From the NCBI RefSeq assembly GCF_003095655.1, contig NZ_CP029151.1:2541001-2605000 (forward strand): a stretch of DNA of 64,000 bases, in the 5' to 3' direction. Within the stretch, counting starts at the first letter, position 1. Every line of letters begins with the position of its first letter. The DNA comes from Dokdonia sp. Dokd-P16 (GTDB taxonomy: Bacteria; Bacteroidota; Bacteroidia; Flavobacteriales; Flavobacteriaceae). The notes beneath the pieces were generated by a model that worked only from the letters and a program-made list of their open reading frames with translations, had not been told where the DNA came from and searched no databases. The translations under genes and the position numbers were made by a program. Below are positions 55,040-62,825 of this stretch, one piece after another.

Positions 55040-56113
55040 TTATCTTCCTCCGGTCATTAAATAATAACCTTGAGGGATATATTTTTTTGTGAGAGTCCCA
55101 ACAATGACACTTACTAAAATGGTAATCACCGGAGCTGAGAAATAAATTAAAAACGAGCTTAATTGAGACTGGCCTAACACATAATAAAAACCTTTTTTAA
55201 AAATCGTTAAAACAGGCTCGTGGAATGCAAATAAGAAAAATGAATATTGAAAGAGTTGATAACATTTAGATTTCTCTATGTCCTTTTTCTCAAAAATGAT
55301 ATCATACAAAAGCCAGATTGATGCTATTCCCACTAAGATACTTGACTTGTGCAATATTCTAATCAACCATTCATTTTCAACGTTTACGTATATTAAGTAG
55401 GTTTTAATAAAAACCAATAAAACCCAAATCATACATACCATAGCATTTTTCTTTCTCAACTTTATCTTCTGAATATTTATTTTTTGTATGCCAAAGAATG
55501 CACCAAGAGCAAAAAATAACAAAGCCTCATTAGAAAAAATTAAATAATCAAATTGAAATAACCAGGTAATTAAGAATATACATATGATATAAACTTTAAA
55601 ATATTTTACTAGCCAGTATAAGATTGGGGAAAAAATAATCAACACAATTAAATCTCTTATAAACCATAGCTGGTATGGAATAGGATTCAAAAAAATACTA
55701 TTAAACCAGTCTTTAAGTGAATAATCAATAATTAAATTATTTGTAAAAAATGGTTTTGAAAACGGGATTAATTGTAAGAAAAGAAAGAATAATAAACCAT
55801 AAATAGACCATAGTAGATAAGGTAAAACAAGAGTTTTATATCTTTTTCTGAATTTGGAGAAAAACTCAGATGTAGAACCATTCTTAATTGATAAGAAAAA
55901 TAAGTAACCTGAGATTATAAAAAATAAGGGAACAGCAACTCTTGTTATGCCTTCACTTATTAAGTTTTGAATAAACGAATTATAACCTTTTTCTATTAAT
56001 GCAGTCTCTGTGGTAAATTTTATTTTCAGATTATAAGAATGTAAGAACACTACCATTATCATTAATAGAAATGAGATTGCTTTTATTTTGTCACTTAAAA
56101 ATTTGCTTATCAT
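55040..56113 (-). CDS. Acyltransferase 3 family membrane protein
   Basis: 357 residues with about ten membrane helices. The first helix carries the catalytic-type His (VVFLHSYNL), then ISGYLFFLS, FRKRYKTLVLPYLLWS and WFIRDLIVLIIFSPILYWLVK, all typical of acyltransferase 3 (OafA/WecH type), which O-acetylates surface sugars. The gene is very AT-rich. It lies between copies 12 and 13 with the small membrane gene, so the cargo here has two genes plus a pseudogene remnant. Confidence 0.85.
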   Translation of the reverse strand: MISKFLSDKIKAISFLLMIMVVFLHSYNLKIKFTTETALIEKGYNSFIQNLISEGITRVAVPLFFIISGYLFFLSIKNGSTSEFFSKFRKRYKTLVLPYLLWSIYGLLFFLFLQLIPFSKPFFTNNLIIDYSLKDWFNSIFLNPIPYQLWFIRDLIVLIIFSPILYWLVKYFKVYIICIFLITWLFQFDYLIFSNEALLFFALGAFFGIQKINIQKIKLRKKNAMVCMIWVLLVFIKTYLIYVNVENEWLIRILHKSSILVGIASIWLLYDIIFEKKDIEKSKCYQLFQYSFFLFAFHEPVLTIFKKGFYYVLGQSQLSSFLIYFSAPVITILVSVIVGTLTKKYIPQGYYLMTGGR

Positions 56114-56150
56114 TAACTATTAGTAGATTATCTGTTTTTCAATTATTGGA

Positions 56151-56498
56151 AAGAAGCCATTACATAAAGCGAGTGCGGCTCCCAATAGCAGGCGGGATTA
56201 CTAGTTCGCTTTAATTTATGGTCTTGTTTGTTTGGACTAAATATACAATGAATTTTAGATTAACTGTTGCTGGTTGTGCTTTCAAAGTTGGTTTTTATAA
56301 TTACGCTTTCGCGAAAGCGTAACAAGATTTTGGTAAGAGTAAAACTAGCATCATCGCAGTGGCAAATAAGCTCTTGGAAAAGCCTTTGCCATCATAAAAT
56401 CCTGAATACCCTATGACAAAAATTATAGATCAAGATTAGCTTAAAAACGTTCACTGAGCGAAGTCGAAGCAGGCTTGTTTTTAACTCAAAACTTTGGT
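56151..56498 (-). repeat. Cassette-site repeat, copy 13 (full, 348 bp, intact central palindrome)
   Basis: The left-arm palindrome is disrupted (CCCAATAGCAGGCGGG). The centre has a perfect 22-base TTTCGCGAAA palindrome at 56301-56322. Long-subtype right arm, with a mutated right end (ACTTTGGTAG). Confidence 0.88.
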
Positions 56499-56506
56499 AG
56501 TGGACG

Positions 56507-57589
56507 TTATTTTTCAGATGCAGCTAATTTTATCAAATTCATACATTCGATATAAATTTGTTCGAATGGAATTTCGCCTTTAGGCTTGTAATTACTTAAT
56601 GTTATATAAATTTCTTTTCTTACGTCTTTGCATTTATTCAGATAAAAATTGTGACCATCATCTTTTCCAAATTCACGAAATGAAATTAATTCTTGTAATA
56701 CATTAACAATAAGATGATCCACAGTATCTATTATCTCGGCTTCATTACAATCTTCGCAAATAGATTTATATTGGTCTAAATTTCCTATGTGTTTGTTTAA
56801 TAATTCATCTGTAAATAGATGAGAAGATTCGTGATATATTCTAGTTCGTAAACTATTATCAAGCTCCAAAAACGTGTTTTGTAAAGTTGGTTCATTAGAA
56901 TTGTCACACAGATTAGCAACAATTACTGCTCGTTTTTTAGGGTTATAATAATCGTAAAATGATACAGCTTTATTATTTGCATTATTGGTGAGCTCAACAA
57001 TGACATGAAGCTCTAATCCATTTTCATTGGATTGATAAAATTCAGTTATCGTGTTAAAAAGGTTTTCTTCATCTATTTCTTGTTGAACATTTTGAGTAGC
57101 ATCATCATAATACTTTTTGTTATCATTGAAAAAAGATTTAAAATCAGATTTATTATAAAAATCAATAAGAAGTGGTTTTATAGAGTCCATTTCTTCTATA
57201 GTAATACCATAGGCTGGAAACTCTTTTCTATACATTGAATCCATTTCAAAATTTTCTAAAGATTCATACATCAAACCAACAGTTGGAAAATCAATTCCCA
57301 TTGTTTCATGGTTGTAGATGTATTTTATGAGACTATGATTTTTGAATGGTTTGAAATAAGTGTTTATTCTATTTAAATATTCTGTTTTGCAAGGTGTTAT
57401 ATCCGAAGGTAAATCATCTTGAACTGCAAGATTAAATATTGTTCTAAAAAACTCCGTTCGTTCGTCAGTTTTGAAAATCACTTTGTTTTCTAAATTATTT
57501 TCAGAAATTATAGTTTCGTTGACAGTCTTATTTTTACAAGCGAAGACAATAGTTAAAAGCAGTAAAATTAATAATGATGTTTTTTTCAT
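56507..57589 (-). CDS. Cassette gene M: HExxH lipoprotein (DUF4932-like)
   Basis: 360 residues. The signal peptide has a lipobox (IVFACKN, Cys18). TDERTEFFRTIFNLAV near the N-terminus and a zinc-protease motif YHESSH (His253-Glu254-x-x-His257) are seen. The layout recalls the DUF4932 family of putative zincins; I have not verified this. It would act on the outer surface or periplasmic face. A second, degenerate zincin-like lipoprotein (gene D) occurs in the same array. Confidence 0.65.
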   Translation of the reverse strand: MKKTSLLILLLLTIVFACKNKTVNETIISENNLENKVIFKTDERTEFFRTIFNLAVQDDLPSDITPCKTEYLNRINTYFKPFKNHSLIKYIYNHETMGIDFPTVGLMYESLENFEMDSMYRKEFPAYGITIEEMDSIKPLLIDFYNKSDFKSFFNDNKKYYDDATQNVQQEIDEENLFNTITEFYQSNENGLELHVIVELTNNANNKAVSFYDYYNPKKRAVIVANLCDNSNEPTLQNTFLELDNSLRTRIYHESSHLFTDELLNKHIGNLDQYKSICEDCNEAEIIDTVDHLIVNVLQELISFREFGKDDGHNFYLNKCKDVRKEIYITLSNYKPKGEIPFEQIYIECMNLIKLAASEK

Positions 57590-57654
57590 TGGTTTGTTTT
57601 AATACAAAAGACCGTACTTTTTAAAAATGTTACAGTTTTACTCTTGTATACGCT

Positions 57655-57985
57655 TACAAGCCACTGCATATAGCGAGTGCGCCTCCCGATAGCTATCGGG
57701 ATTGCTAGTTTGCTAAATCTAAATCTATAATGAATTTTAAGTTGTGCGCCGCGCGTAGCGCTTGCAAAGTTGATTGCAAGAAGTACGCTTTCGCGAAAGT
57801 ATAATGAGTACTAGAGAAGAGCAAAAAACTAGCTCTCATCGCAGTAGCAAATAAGCTCTTAAAACAAGTCTTTGCCATCATAAAATCAGGAAGACCCTAC
57901 GATGAAAATTATAGATCAAAATTAGCTTAAAAGCTTGTGTTGGGCGTAGCCGAAGTAGGCTTGTTTTTTAATTCAGTTCTTTGCT
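57655..57985 (-). repeat. Cassette-site repeat, copy 14 (full, 331 bp)
   Basis: CCCGATAGCTATCGGG is intact. The CTAAATATACAATGAATT block is mutated (CTAAATCTATAATGAATT), the only such copy. The palindrome TACGCTTTCGCGAAAGTATA lies at 57784-57803. Long-subtype right arm. Confidence 0.88.
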
Positions 57986-58546
57986 ATGTTCTTTTTTATA
58001 TTTTAATTTTCCTTTTGGGTCAATAAATTTCAGGGCGGATTCACTCATTGCTCCAATCTCATTAAAATTCTGTTGAGCTTCCTTTAAAGTCATATGATTT
58101 GGTCCGCTACCTCCATTTTCCCAGAAACAGACAGGACAAATATCCCAAGCTCCATCTTCTCCAAAATCTATTGAATAGAATTCGCAGCAAGGACATTTTC
58201 CAGTTAGTTCTTTAGCCCCTATAACTTTATATTCAATTTTGAATTCAAATAATCTCATTTCAAGATATTGATTAGTGACATGTAAAAGAGAATCAATTAA
58301 ATAGAGTCGATATATAGGTCTAAATTCTAAGGTGAATTCTATATCAAACCATTCTTCTGTTTCAATCCCAATAAGGTTTTGTTCAGATAATCTAGAGATT
58401 TTACCACTTGAGATGAGACTACTAATTTCCTCTGTGTAATCGTAGTAAGGAAAGTCAATCTTCAATTCTTCAAGGTCGCAGTTGGATTCATTTAGAATTG
58501 TTTCTGCAATTAGTTCTTTCGCCTTATCTCTATAGATTTCTTCCAT
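57968..58546 (-). CDS. Cassette gene N: CPCC cysteine-rich domain protein
   Basis: 192 residues from the ATG at 58546. A longer frame to 58783 runs through the repeat and is rejected. The C-terminal third has the CPCC domain (GKCPCCEF, then AWDICPVCFWENGG and GPNHMTLKEAQQNFNEIGA), a zinc-binding module of PF14206. The N-terminal part is helical and unknown. The C-terminal residues KELN are repeat-encoded. Flanks: AACATAAC and AACATAGC. Confidence 0.8.
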   Translation of the reverse strand: MEEIYRDKAKELIAETILNESNCDLEELKIDFPYYDYTEEISSLISSGKISRLSEQNLIGIETEEWFDIEFTLEFRPIYRLYLIDSLLHVTNQYLEMRLFEFKIEYKVIGAKELTGKCPCCEFYSIDFGEDGAWDICPVCFWENGGSGPNHMTLKEAQQNFNEIGAMSESALKFIDPKGKLKYKKEHSKELN

Positions 58547-58562
58547 TTCTGTAATTAAACAT

Positions 58563-59165
58563 AACCAGGCCACTGCATAAAGTGAGTGCGGCTCCCGATA
58601 GCTATCGGGATTGCTGATTTGCTTTAATTTGCGGTATTGTTTGTTTGATCTAAATATACAATGAATTTTGGAGTTGTGCGCCGCGCGTAGAGCTTTCAAA
58701 TCCCGATGTACTTCGGGACGCTTTATGCTGTAGTTCTTGCATCCGACGAGTAAGGAACGAACGAGAGGAATGCACAGTTGCAACCACGTTTCGAGCTTTC
58801 TGTAATTAAGATGTATGCCCTAGGCATTTTTGAGTCCTGCCTCCGAAGAGCATAGCGAGAGGAAGGCATCAAAGAACCGATTAGTCACGCAATCACCATT
58901 TATCGATAGAAAGACACCAAGAGCTTTAAAATCCTAGCAGATTTGCTCTAACTTGATCTATACCCAACTCTTCGATATTTCAACGACTTTTGAGGTGTTC
59001 TGATTTTGAAGTGGAGCCATACGATGGCGCGAATTTCCAAGTATGCTACTGCCTTTGATGTGGCTTATCTTGAGATTAAAAACATGTCCTTTGGCAATCA
59101 GCCGTCCACGTTCAGTGTATGGTGTCGTAGCATCCCGCAGGGTGCTATGCACTATACACATTGTT
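58563..59165 (-). repeat. Cassette-site repeat, copy 15 (long type, 603 bp)
   Basis: The left arm is the standard one (AGGCCACTGCATAAAGTGAG, CCCGATAGCTATCGGG, CTAAATATACAATGAATT), but after GTAGAGCTTTCAAA the right part is unrelated to the others. It carries TGCCTCCGAAGAGCATAGCG-type hairpins and a block from about 58848 to 59140, and ends ACACATTGTT. Confidence 0.85.
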
Positions 59166-61427
59166 GTAATGCGTTTTTAATACCTCATCAATAGCCTCTA
59201 CGACAGTATCCGCATTCTCTTTGCTAAAACACAAGGCTGGTTTAGTTTTTATAATGTTGTCAAAAGGACCATCAGTACTTATTAATATATGTTTCCTTCG
59301 TAATTCATTCTTAATGTGATTCGCTAGTTCTGTATTTGGGTTTTTGGAATTATCTCTTACTATTTCGCAACCAATAAATAATCCGCTACCTCTTATATCT
59401 CCAATGCAACCATATTTATGCATTAATTCTTTTAGCAGTAATGTGTAATGTTCGCCTACTACTTTAGCATTGACTTGTAGTCCTTCTTCTTCTATAGCAT
59501 CTAATACCGCAGTAGCTATGGCACAAGAAACTGGGTTGCCTCCAAACGAACTAAAGAACTCTACACCTTTTTCAAAAGTAGCAGCAATCTCCTCCGTACA
59601 AACCACAGCTCCCATTGGGTGACCATTTGCTATTGGCTTACCAAGTATTACCATATCAGGTATTACATCAGAAGCTTCAAATCCCCAAAAGTGTTGTCCC
59701 AGTCGCCCGAATCCTGTTTGAACTTCATCACTAATACAAACTCCCCCTTGTGCTCTTATGGCTGGGTAGATTTCATTTAAATAACCTTTTGGCAATGGCA
59801 CTTGACCTGCACAGCCTACAATAGGCTCACTAATGAAGGCAGAAATTGGTACAGTACTATCTTTAATTTGTGCTACCGCATCTAATCCGTATAGCTTTCC
59901 AGCATTGGGATTATCCTTTTGATAAACTCCTTTGTAAGTATCTGGTATAACAGTTTTTATAATGTGTTTTTTTTGACCATTCCCTTTAGGATTGTTGAAT
60001 TTATAATCACTTATTTCTAAGGACGTTTGTGTGTTACCGTGATAGCCAAGTTCCATTACCATCATATGTTTTGACCCTGTATGGTTATTCGCCATTCTAA
60101 TAGCCAAATCACTAGCAGCACTTCCAGAATTGACAAAAAACACCTTGTTCAACTTAGGGGGAAAATGACCCAATAATTTTTCAGCATATATAGCTAGTTC
60201 ATCAAATAAATACCTTGTATTGGTATTCAGTTGAGCCATTTGCTTTTTACCTGCCTGTACCACCTTTGGGTGCGAATGTCCTACGTGAGGTATGTTGTTA
60301 TAAGCATCTAAAAAAGTATTCCCATCTGCGTCATACATATATTGAAATGCTGAACGAACCATATGAATAGGCTCTTTATAGCTTAATGACAATATTGGGC
60401 TGATGTGCTGAAACCTTCTTTTTAGAACTTCCTTTATATGCATCTGTTCTAGCTTTGTAAGACCTGCTGCTTTTCTGAATTCATTTTCAGCTTTGATTGG
60501 ATTTATTGCAAGCCAACGATATAGCATTTTCCAAGCCGATTTCTCACTTATAGATGCATAGGTGTTATTAGGGTCTGCTTTACGTGCGTGTGCCGAATTG
60601 CATACGCTGGTACAAAGTCTTGCAGCTATGAGGTAATACAGAATTTTTAGTTCTTTCTCTTCTATTGGCAGTACTTGATGATACGCTTTAATAAGTACAA
60701 CAGCCCATTCTAGGGGATTCTCTTTGTCATAGCATCCGTAAGTGATAGCTATGGCTAATTCGTTAATTAAAAAGGTATGAGCAACATCTCCGAAATCAAT
60801 GATTCCTGAAATCTCACCATTTTTAACAAGTAAGTTCCATTCGTTAGCATCATTATGAATGACCTGTTTTCTTAGTTCTGGAATGATAGGTCTTACAATT
60901 TCCTCAAATTGATTAAAAAAATAGGCAACTACATTTCTATCCTTTGGGTTGGGAATGTCATTGATATATTTTTTATTTAGATCAAAGTATTGAATATCCC
61001 ATTCCCATCTTCTGGCTTGAATGGTGTAGTTTTTTAAGTCTTTTAATTTGATATCTATCTTTGCCAAGAAAGTTCCCAAGGATTCAAATAAGGATGGTGT
61101 ATGTTTTGCTTTTCCAAGAAATTCTCCTTTCAAAAAAGAAAGCATACGGGAAATTACTTTATCATTATCTGAGTCTACTATTTTCACATAGGAATTGTCT
61201 TTAAAGGGAACAGGCTTTGGAATATACGAGTCAAATTCTTCTTGTAAGTAAAGAAGAACTTCATTCTCTGCTTCAACGGTATCTTTTAACGATTCTGAAT
61301 AAGTATAAGTCTTATAGATAAAATCATTTTCTTCAGTAGCGATATGATAGTTCTTGTTATCATAACCATCAAGTATCTTTTTGTTCAGAATTTTGATGCC
61401 AAATTCTTTTTCTAAAAATGTGTTCAT
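59145..61427 (-). CDS. Cassette gene O: phosphotransferase-aminotransferase class III fusion
   Basis: 760 residues from the ATG at 61427; the in-frame start at 61499 lies inside the VOC gene. Residues 1-330 form an APH/choline-kinase-like domain (KQVIHNDANEWNLLVKNGEISGIIDFGDVAHT). The rest is a class III PLP aminotransferase (VFFVNSGSAASDLAIRMA, ISDEVQTGFGRLGQHFW, VILGKPIANGHPMGAVV with the PLP Lys). The aminotransferase part resembles ethanolamine-phosphate phospho-lyases, so a kinase then lyase route for an amino alcohol is plausible. The last residues YNNVYSA are repeat-encoded. Confidence 0.85.
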   Translation of the reverse strand: MNTFLEKEFGIKILNKKILDGYDNKNYHIATEENDFIYKTYTYSESLKDTVEAENEVLLYLQEEFDSYIPKPVPFKDNSYVKIVDSDNDKVISRMLSFLKGEFLGKAKHTPSLFESLGTFLAKIDIKLKDLKNYTIQARRWEWDIQYFDLNKKYINDIPNPKDRNVVAYFFNQFEEIVRPIIPELRKQVIHNDANEWNLLVKNGEISGIIDFGDVAHTFLINELAIAITYGCYDKENPLEWAVVLIKAYHQVLPIEEKELKILYYLIAARLCTSVCNSAHARKADPNNTYASISEKSAWKMLYRWLAINPIKAENEFRKAAGLTKLEQMHIKEVLKRRFQHISPILSLSYKEPIHMVRSAFQYMYDADGNTFLDAYNNIPHVGHSHPKVVQAGKKQMAQLNTNTRYLFDELAIYAEKLLGHFPPKLNKVFFVNSGSAASDLAIRMANNHTGSKHMMVMELGYHGNTQTSLEISDYKFNNPKGNGQKKHIIKTVIPDTYKGVYQKDNPNAGKLYGLDAVAQIKDSTVPISAFISEPIVGCAGQVPLPKGYLNEIYPAIRAQGGVCISDEVQTGFGRLGQHFWGFEASDVIPDMVILGKPIANGHPMGAVVCTEEIAATFEKGVEFFSSFGGNPVSCAIATAVLDAIEEEGLQVNAKVVGEHYTLLLKELMHKYGCIGDIRGSGLFIGCEIVRDNSKNPNTELANHIKNELRRKHILISTDGPFDNIIKTKPALCFSKENADTVVEAIDEVLKTHYNNVYSA

Positions 61428-61428
61428 A

Positions 61429-61839
61429 TTACTTAAATATCTCGTCAGGGTTAGAAAATGACTTAAATTCCAAAGGATTACCACTAAAATCAAAAACAAA
61501 CATTGTCAATTGTTCGCCTACTTTTCCTTGGTATCTTTTTTGCGGCTTAACAACAAAATCAATTTTTTCTGATTCTAGTTTCTTTTGTATTCTTTCAAAC
61601 ACATCCATATCCAGTAAGCACCCAAAATGAGGAATTGGAACACTAATCCCATCTACCTTACCACAGTAGTCTAATTCGGGAAAATCATCACTAATGTGCG
61701 CTGAAAGCTGATTATCAAAAAAATCAAAATCAAGCCAAGTTTCTGTAAACCTGCCTTCTTTACAGCCCAAAATATCTACATAGAATTTTCTTGTTGATTC
61801 TATATCTTTTACTTTAAATGCATAGTGGAATGCTGCCAT
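61429..61839 (-). CDS. Cassette gene P: VOC (glyoxalase/extradiol) family protein
   Basis: 136 residues. FHYAFKVKDIESTRKFYVDILGCKEGR, VPIPHFGCLL and TMFVFDFSGNPLEFKSF give two beta-alpha-beta-beta-beta units with the usual His/Glu metal positions. It stops 1 base before the fusion gene starts, so the two are coupled and the enzyme pair probably shares a pathway. Flanks of the two-gene cassette: AAATGCATTACAAC and AAACGCATTACAAC (13 of 14). Confidence 0.88.
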   Translation of the reverse strand: MAAFHYAFKVKDIESTRKFYVDILGCKEGRFTETWLDFDFFDNQLSAHISDDFPELDYCGKVDGISVPIPHFGCLLDMDVFERIQKKLESEKIDFVVKPQKRYQGKVGEQLTMFVFDFSGNPLEFKSFSNPDEIFK

Positions 61840-61876
61840 AATGTGTTTTCTTTTTTTTTGTTCTCAAATGCATTAC

Positions 61877-62481
61877 AACAGGCCACTGCATAAAGCGAGT
61901 GCGGCATACTTCGACAGGCTCAGTACAAGCTTTGCTGGTTTGCTTTAATTTGCGGTCTGGTTTGTTTGATCTAAATATACAATGAATTTTGGAGTTGTGC
62001 GCCGCGCGTAGAGCTTTCAAACTTGCCTCCGACGAGCGCAGCGAGAGGAAGGCATTAAAGAACCGGTTAGTTACCCAATCACCGTTTATCAATAAAAAGA
62101 CATAAAGAGCTTTAAAATCCTTGCGAATTTGCTCTAACTTGATCTATACCCAACTCTTCGATATTTCAACGACTTTTAGGTGTTCTGATTTTGAAGTGGA
62201 GCCATACGATGGCGGGAATTTCCAAGTATGCTACTGCCTTGGATTTGGCTTATCTTGAGATGAAAAACATGTCCTTTGGCAATCAGCCGTCCACGGTCTA
62301 GTATATGAAACGTAGCGTATAAATAGACACTAACTTTTCGGATTATACACGAGCCGAATTTTTATTTTTTATGTTTAACTTTTTCTTTTTTAAATATACA
62401 AAAATAAAAATTTGGCGGACTTAGTAAATAAGCAAAAACCTCTCGGAAAGCCTGTAATAGCTATGTTTTATATACATTGTT
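61877..62481 (-). repeat. Cassette-site repeat, copy 16 (long type, 605 bp)
   Basis: Standard left arm, but the CCCGATAGCTATCGGG palindrome is replaced by ACTTCGACAGGCTCAGTACA. The second block (62033-62300) is a direct repeat of 58848-59140. Then comes a new stretch with GCGGACTTAGTAAATAAGCA and the right end ACATTGTT. Confidence 0.82.
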
Positions 62482-62768
62482 GTGCATAGTGCTTTTCACG
62501 TTCAGCTTGGTTTTCCGATGTTTGTTATTTAGTTCGGATTGAGCGTTGGCAAGACATACTCTTTTGCAATTTTTGGTGTATCGTTGGCTGGTGCGAATTG
62601 CAAATGTGTATGGCTTTAACGGTTGGCATTTCCACCAATTCCTTTATTTAATATTTCTTTAACCAGTCCGAAAATCATATTTTTCACATCTTCTTTAAAT
62701 TCTTTCTAGTAATTTTTTACTCATAGTATAAATGTAATACCAAATTCTAAAGATATATTCAATCAACA
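62482..62768. other. Repeat debris between the array and the efflux gene
   Basis: No intact gene. The minus strand reads short broken frames (MPTVKAIHICNSHQP to a stop, and FKEDVKNMIFGLVKEILNKG before a stop), which look like the decayed end of a gene or flavobacterial repeat debris. Confidence 0.45.
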
Positions 62769-62824
62769 GACTTTCAATAAAAAAGGCGCAACTTATAAAA
62801 AATGCGCCTTTTTTATTGAAAGTC
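62769..62824 (-). terminator. Terminator of the efflux gene
   Basis: Perfect 22-base inverted repeat (arms 62769-62790 and 62803-62824, GC core AAGGCGCA/TGCGCCTT) starting 1 base after the stop. Confidence 0.92.
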
Positions 62825-62825
62825 T

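Noticed and set aside
57968..58783. 271-residue version of the CPCC protein
   Set aside because: The first 79 residues are translated repeat sequence; the ATG at 58546 fits the cassette boundary.
59006..59194. Plus-strand ORF of 62 codons in copy 15
   Set aside because: It is read through a repeat block; the matching copy at 62200 is broken by changes, so it is not a gene.
40601..62481. CRISPR array
   Set aside because: The repeats are 300-600 bp and separate whole genes; there are no short regular repeats with 30-base spacers and no cas genes.
40601..62481. Tandem insertion sequences
   Set aside because: No transposase-like ORF is found in any unit, and no fixed-length target duplications are seen; the matched flanks differ from gene to gene in sequence.
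40601..62481. Integron integrase gene in the window
   Set aside because: No ORF here has tyrosine-recombinase motifs; the nearest candidates by size are clearly other families.
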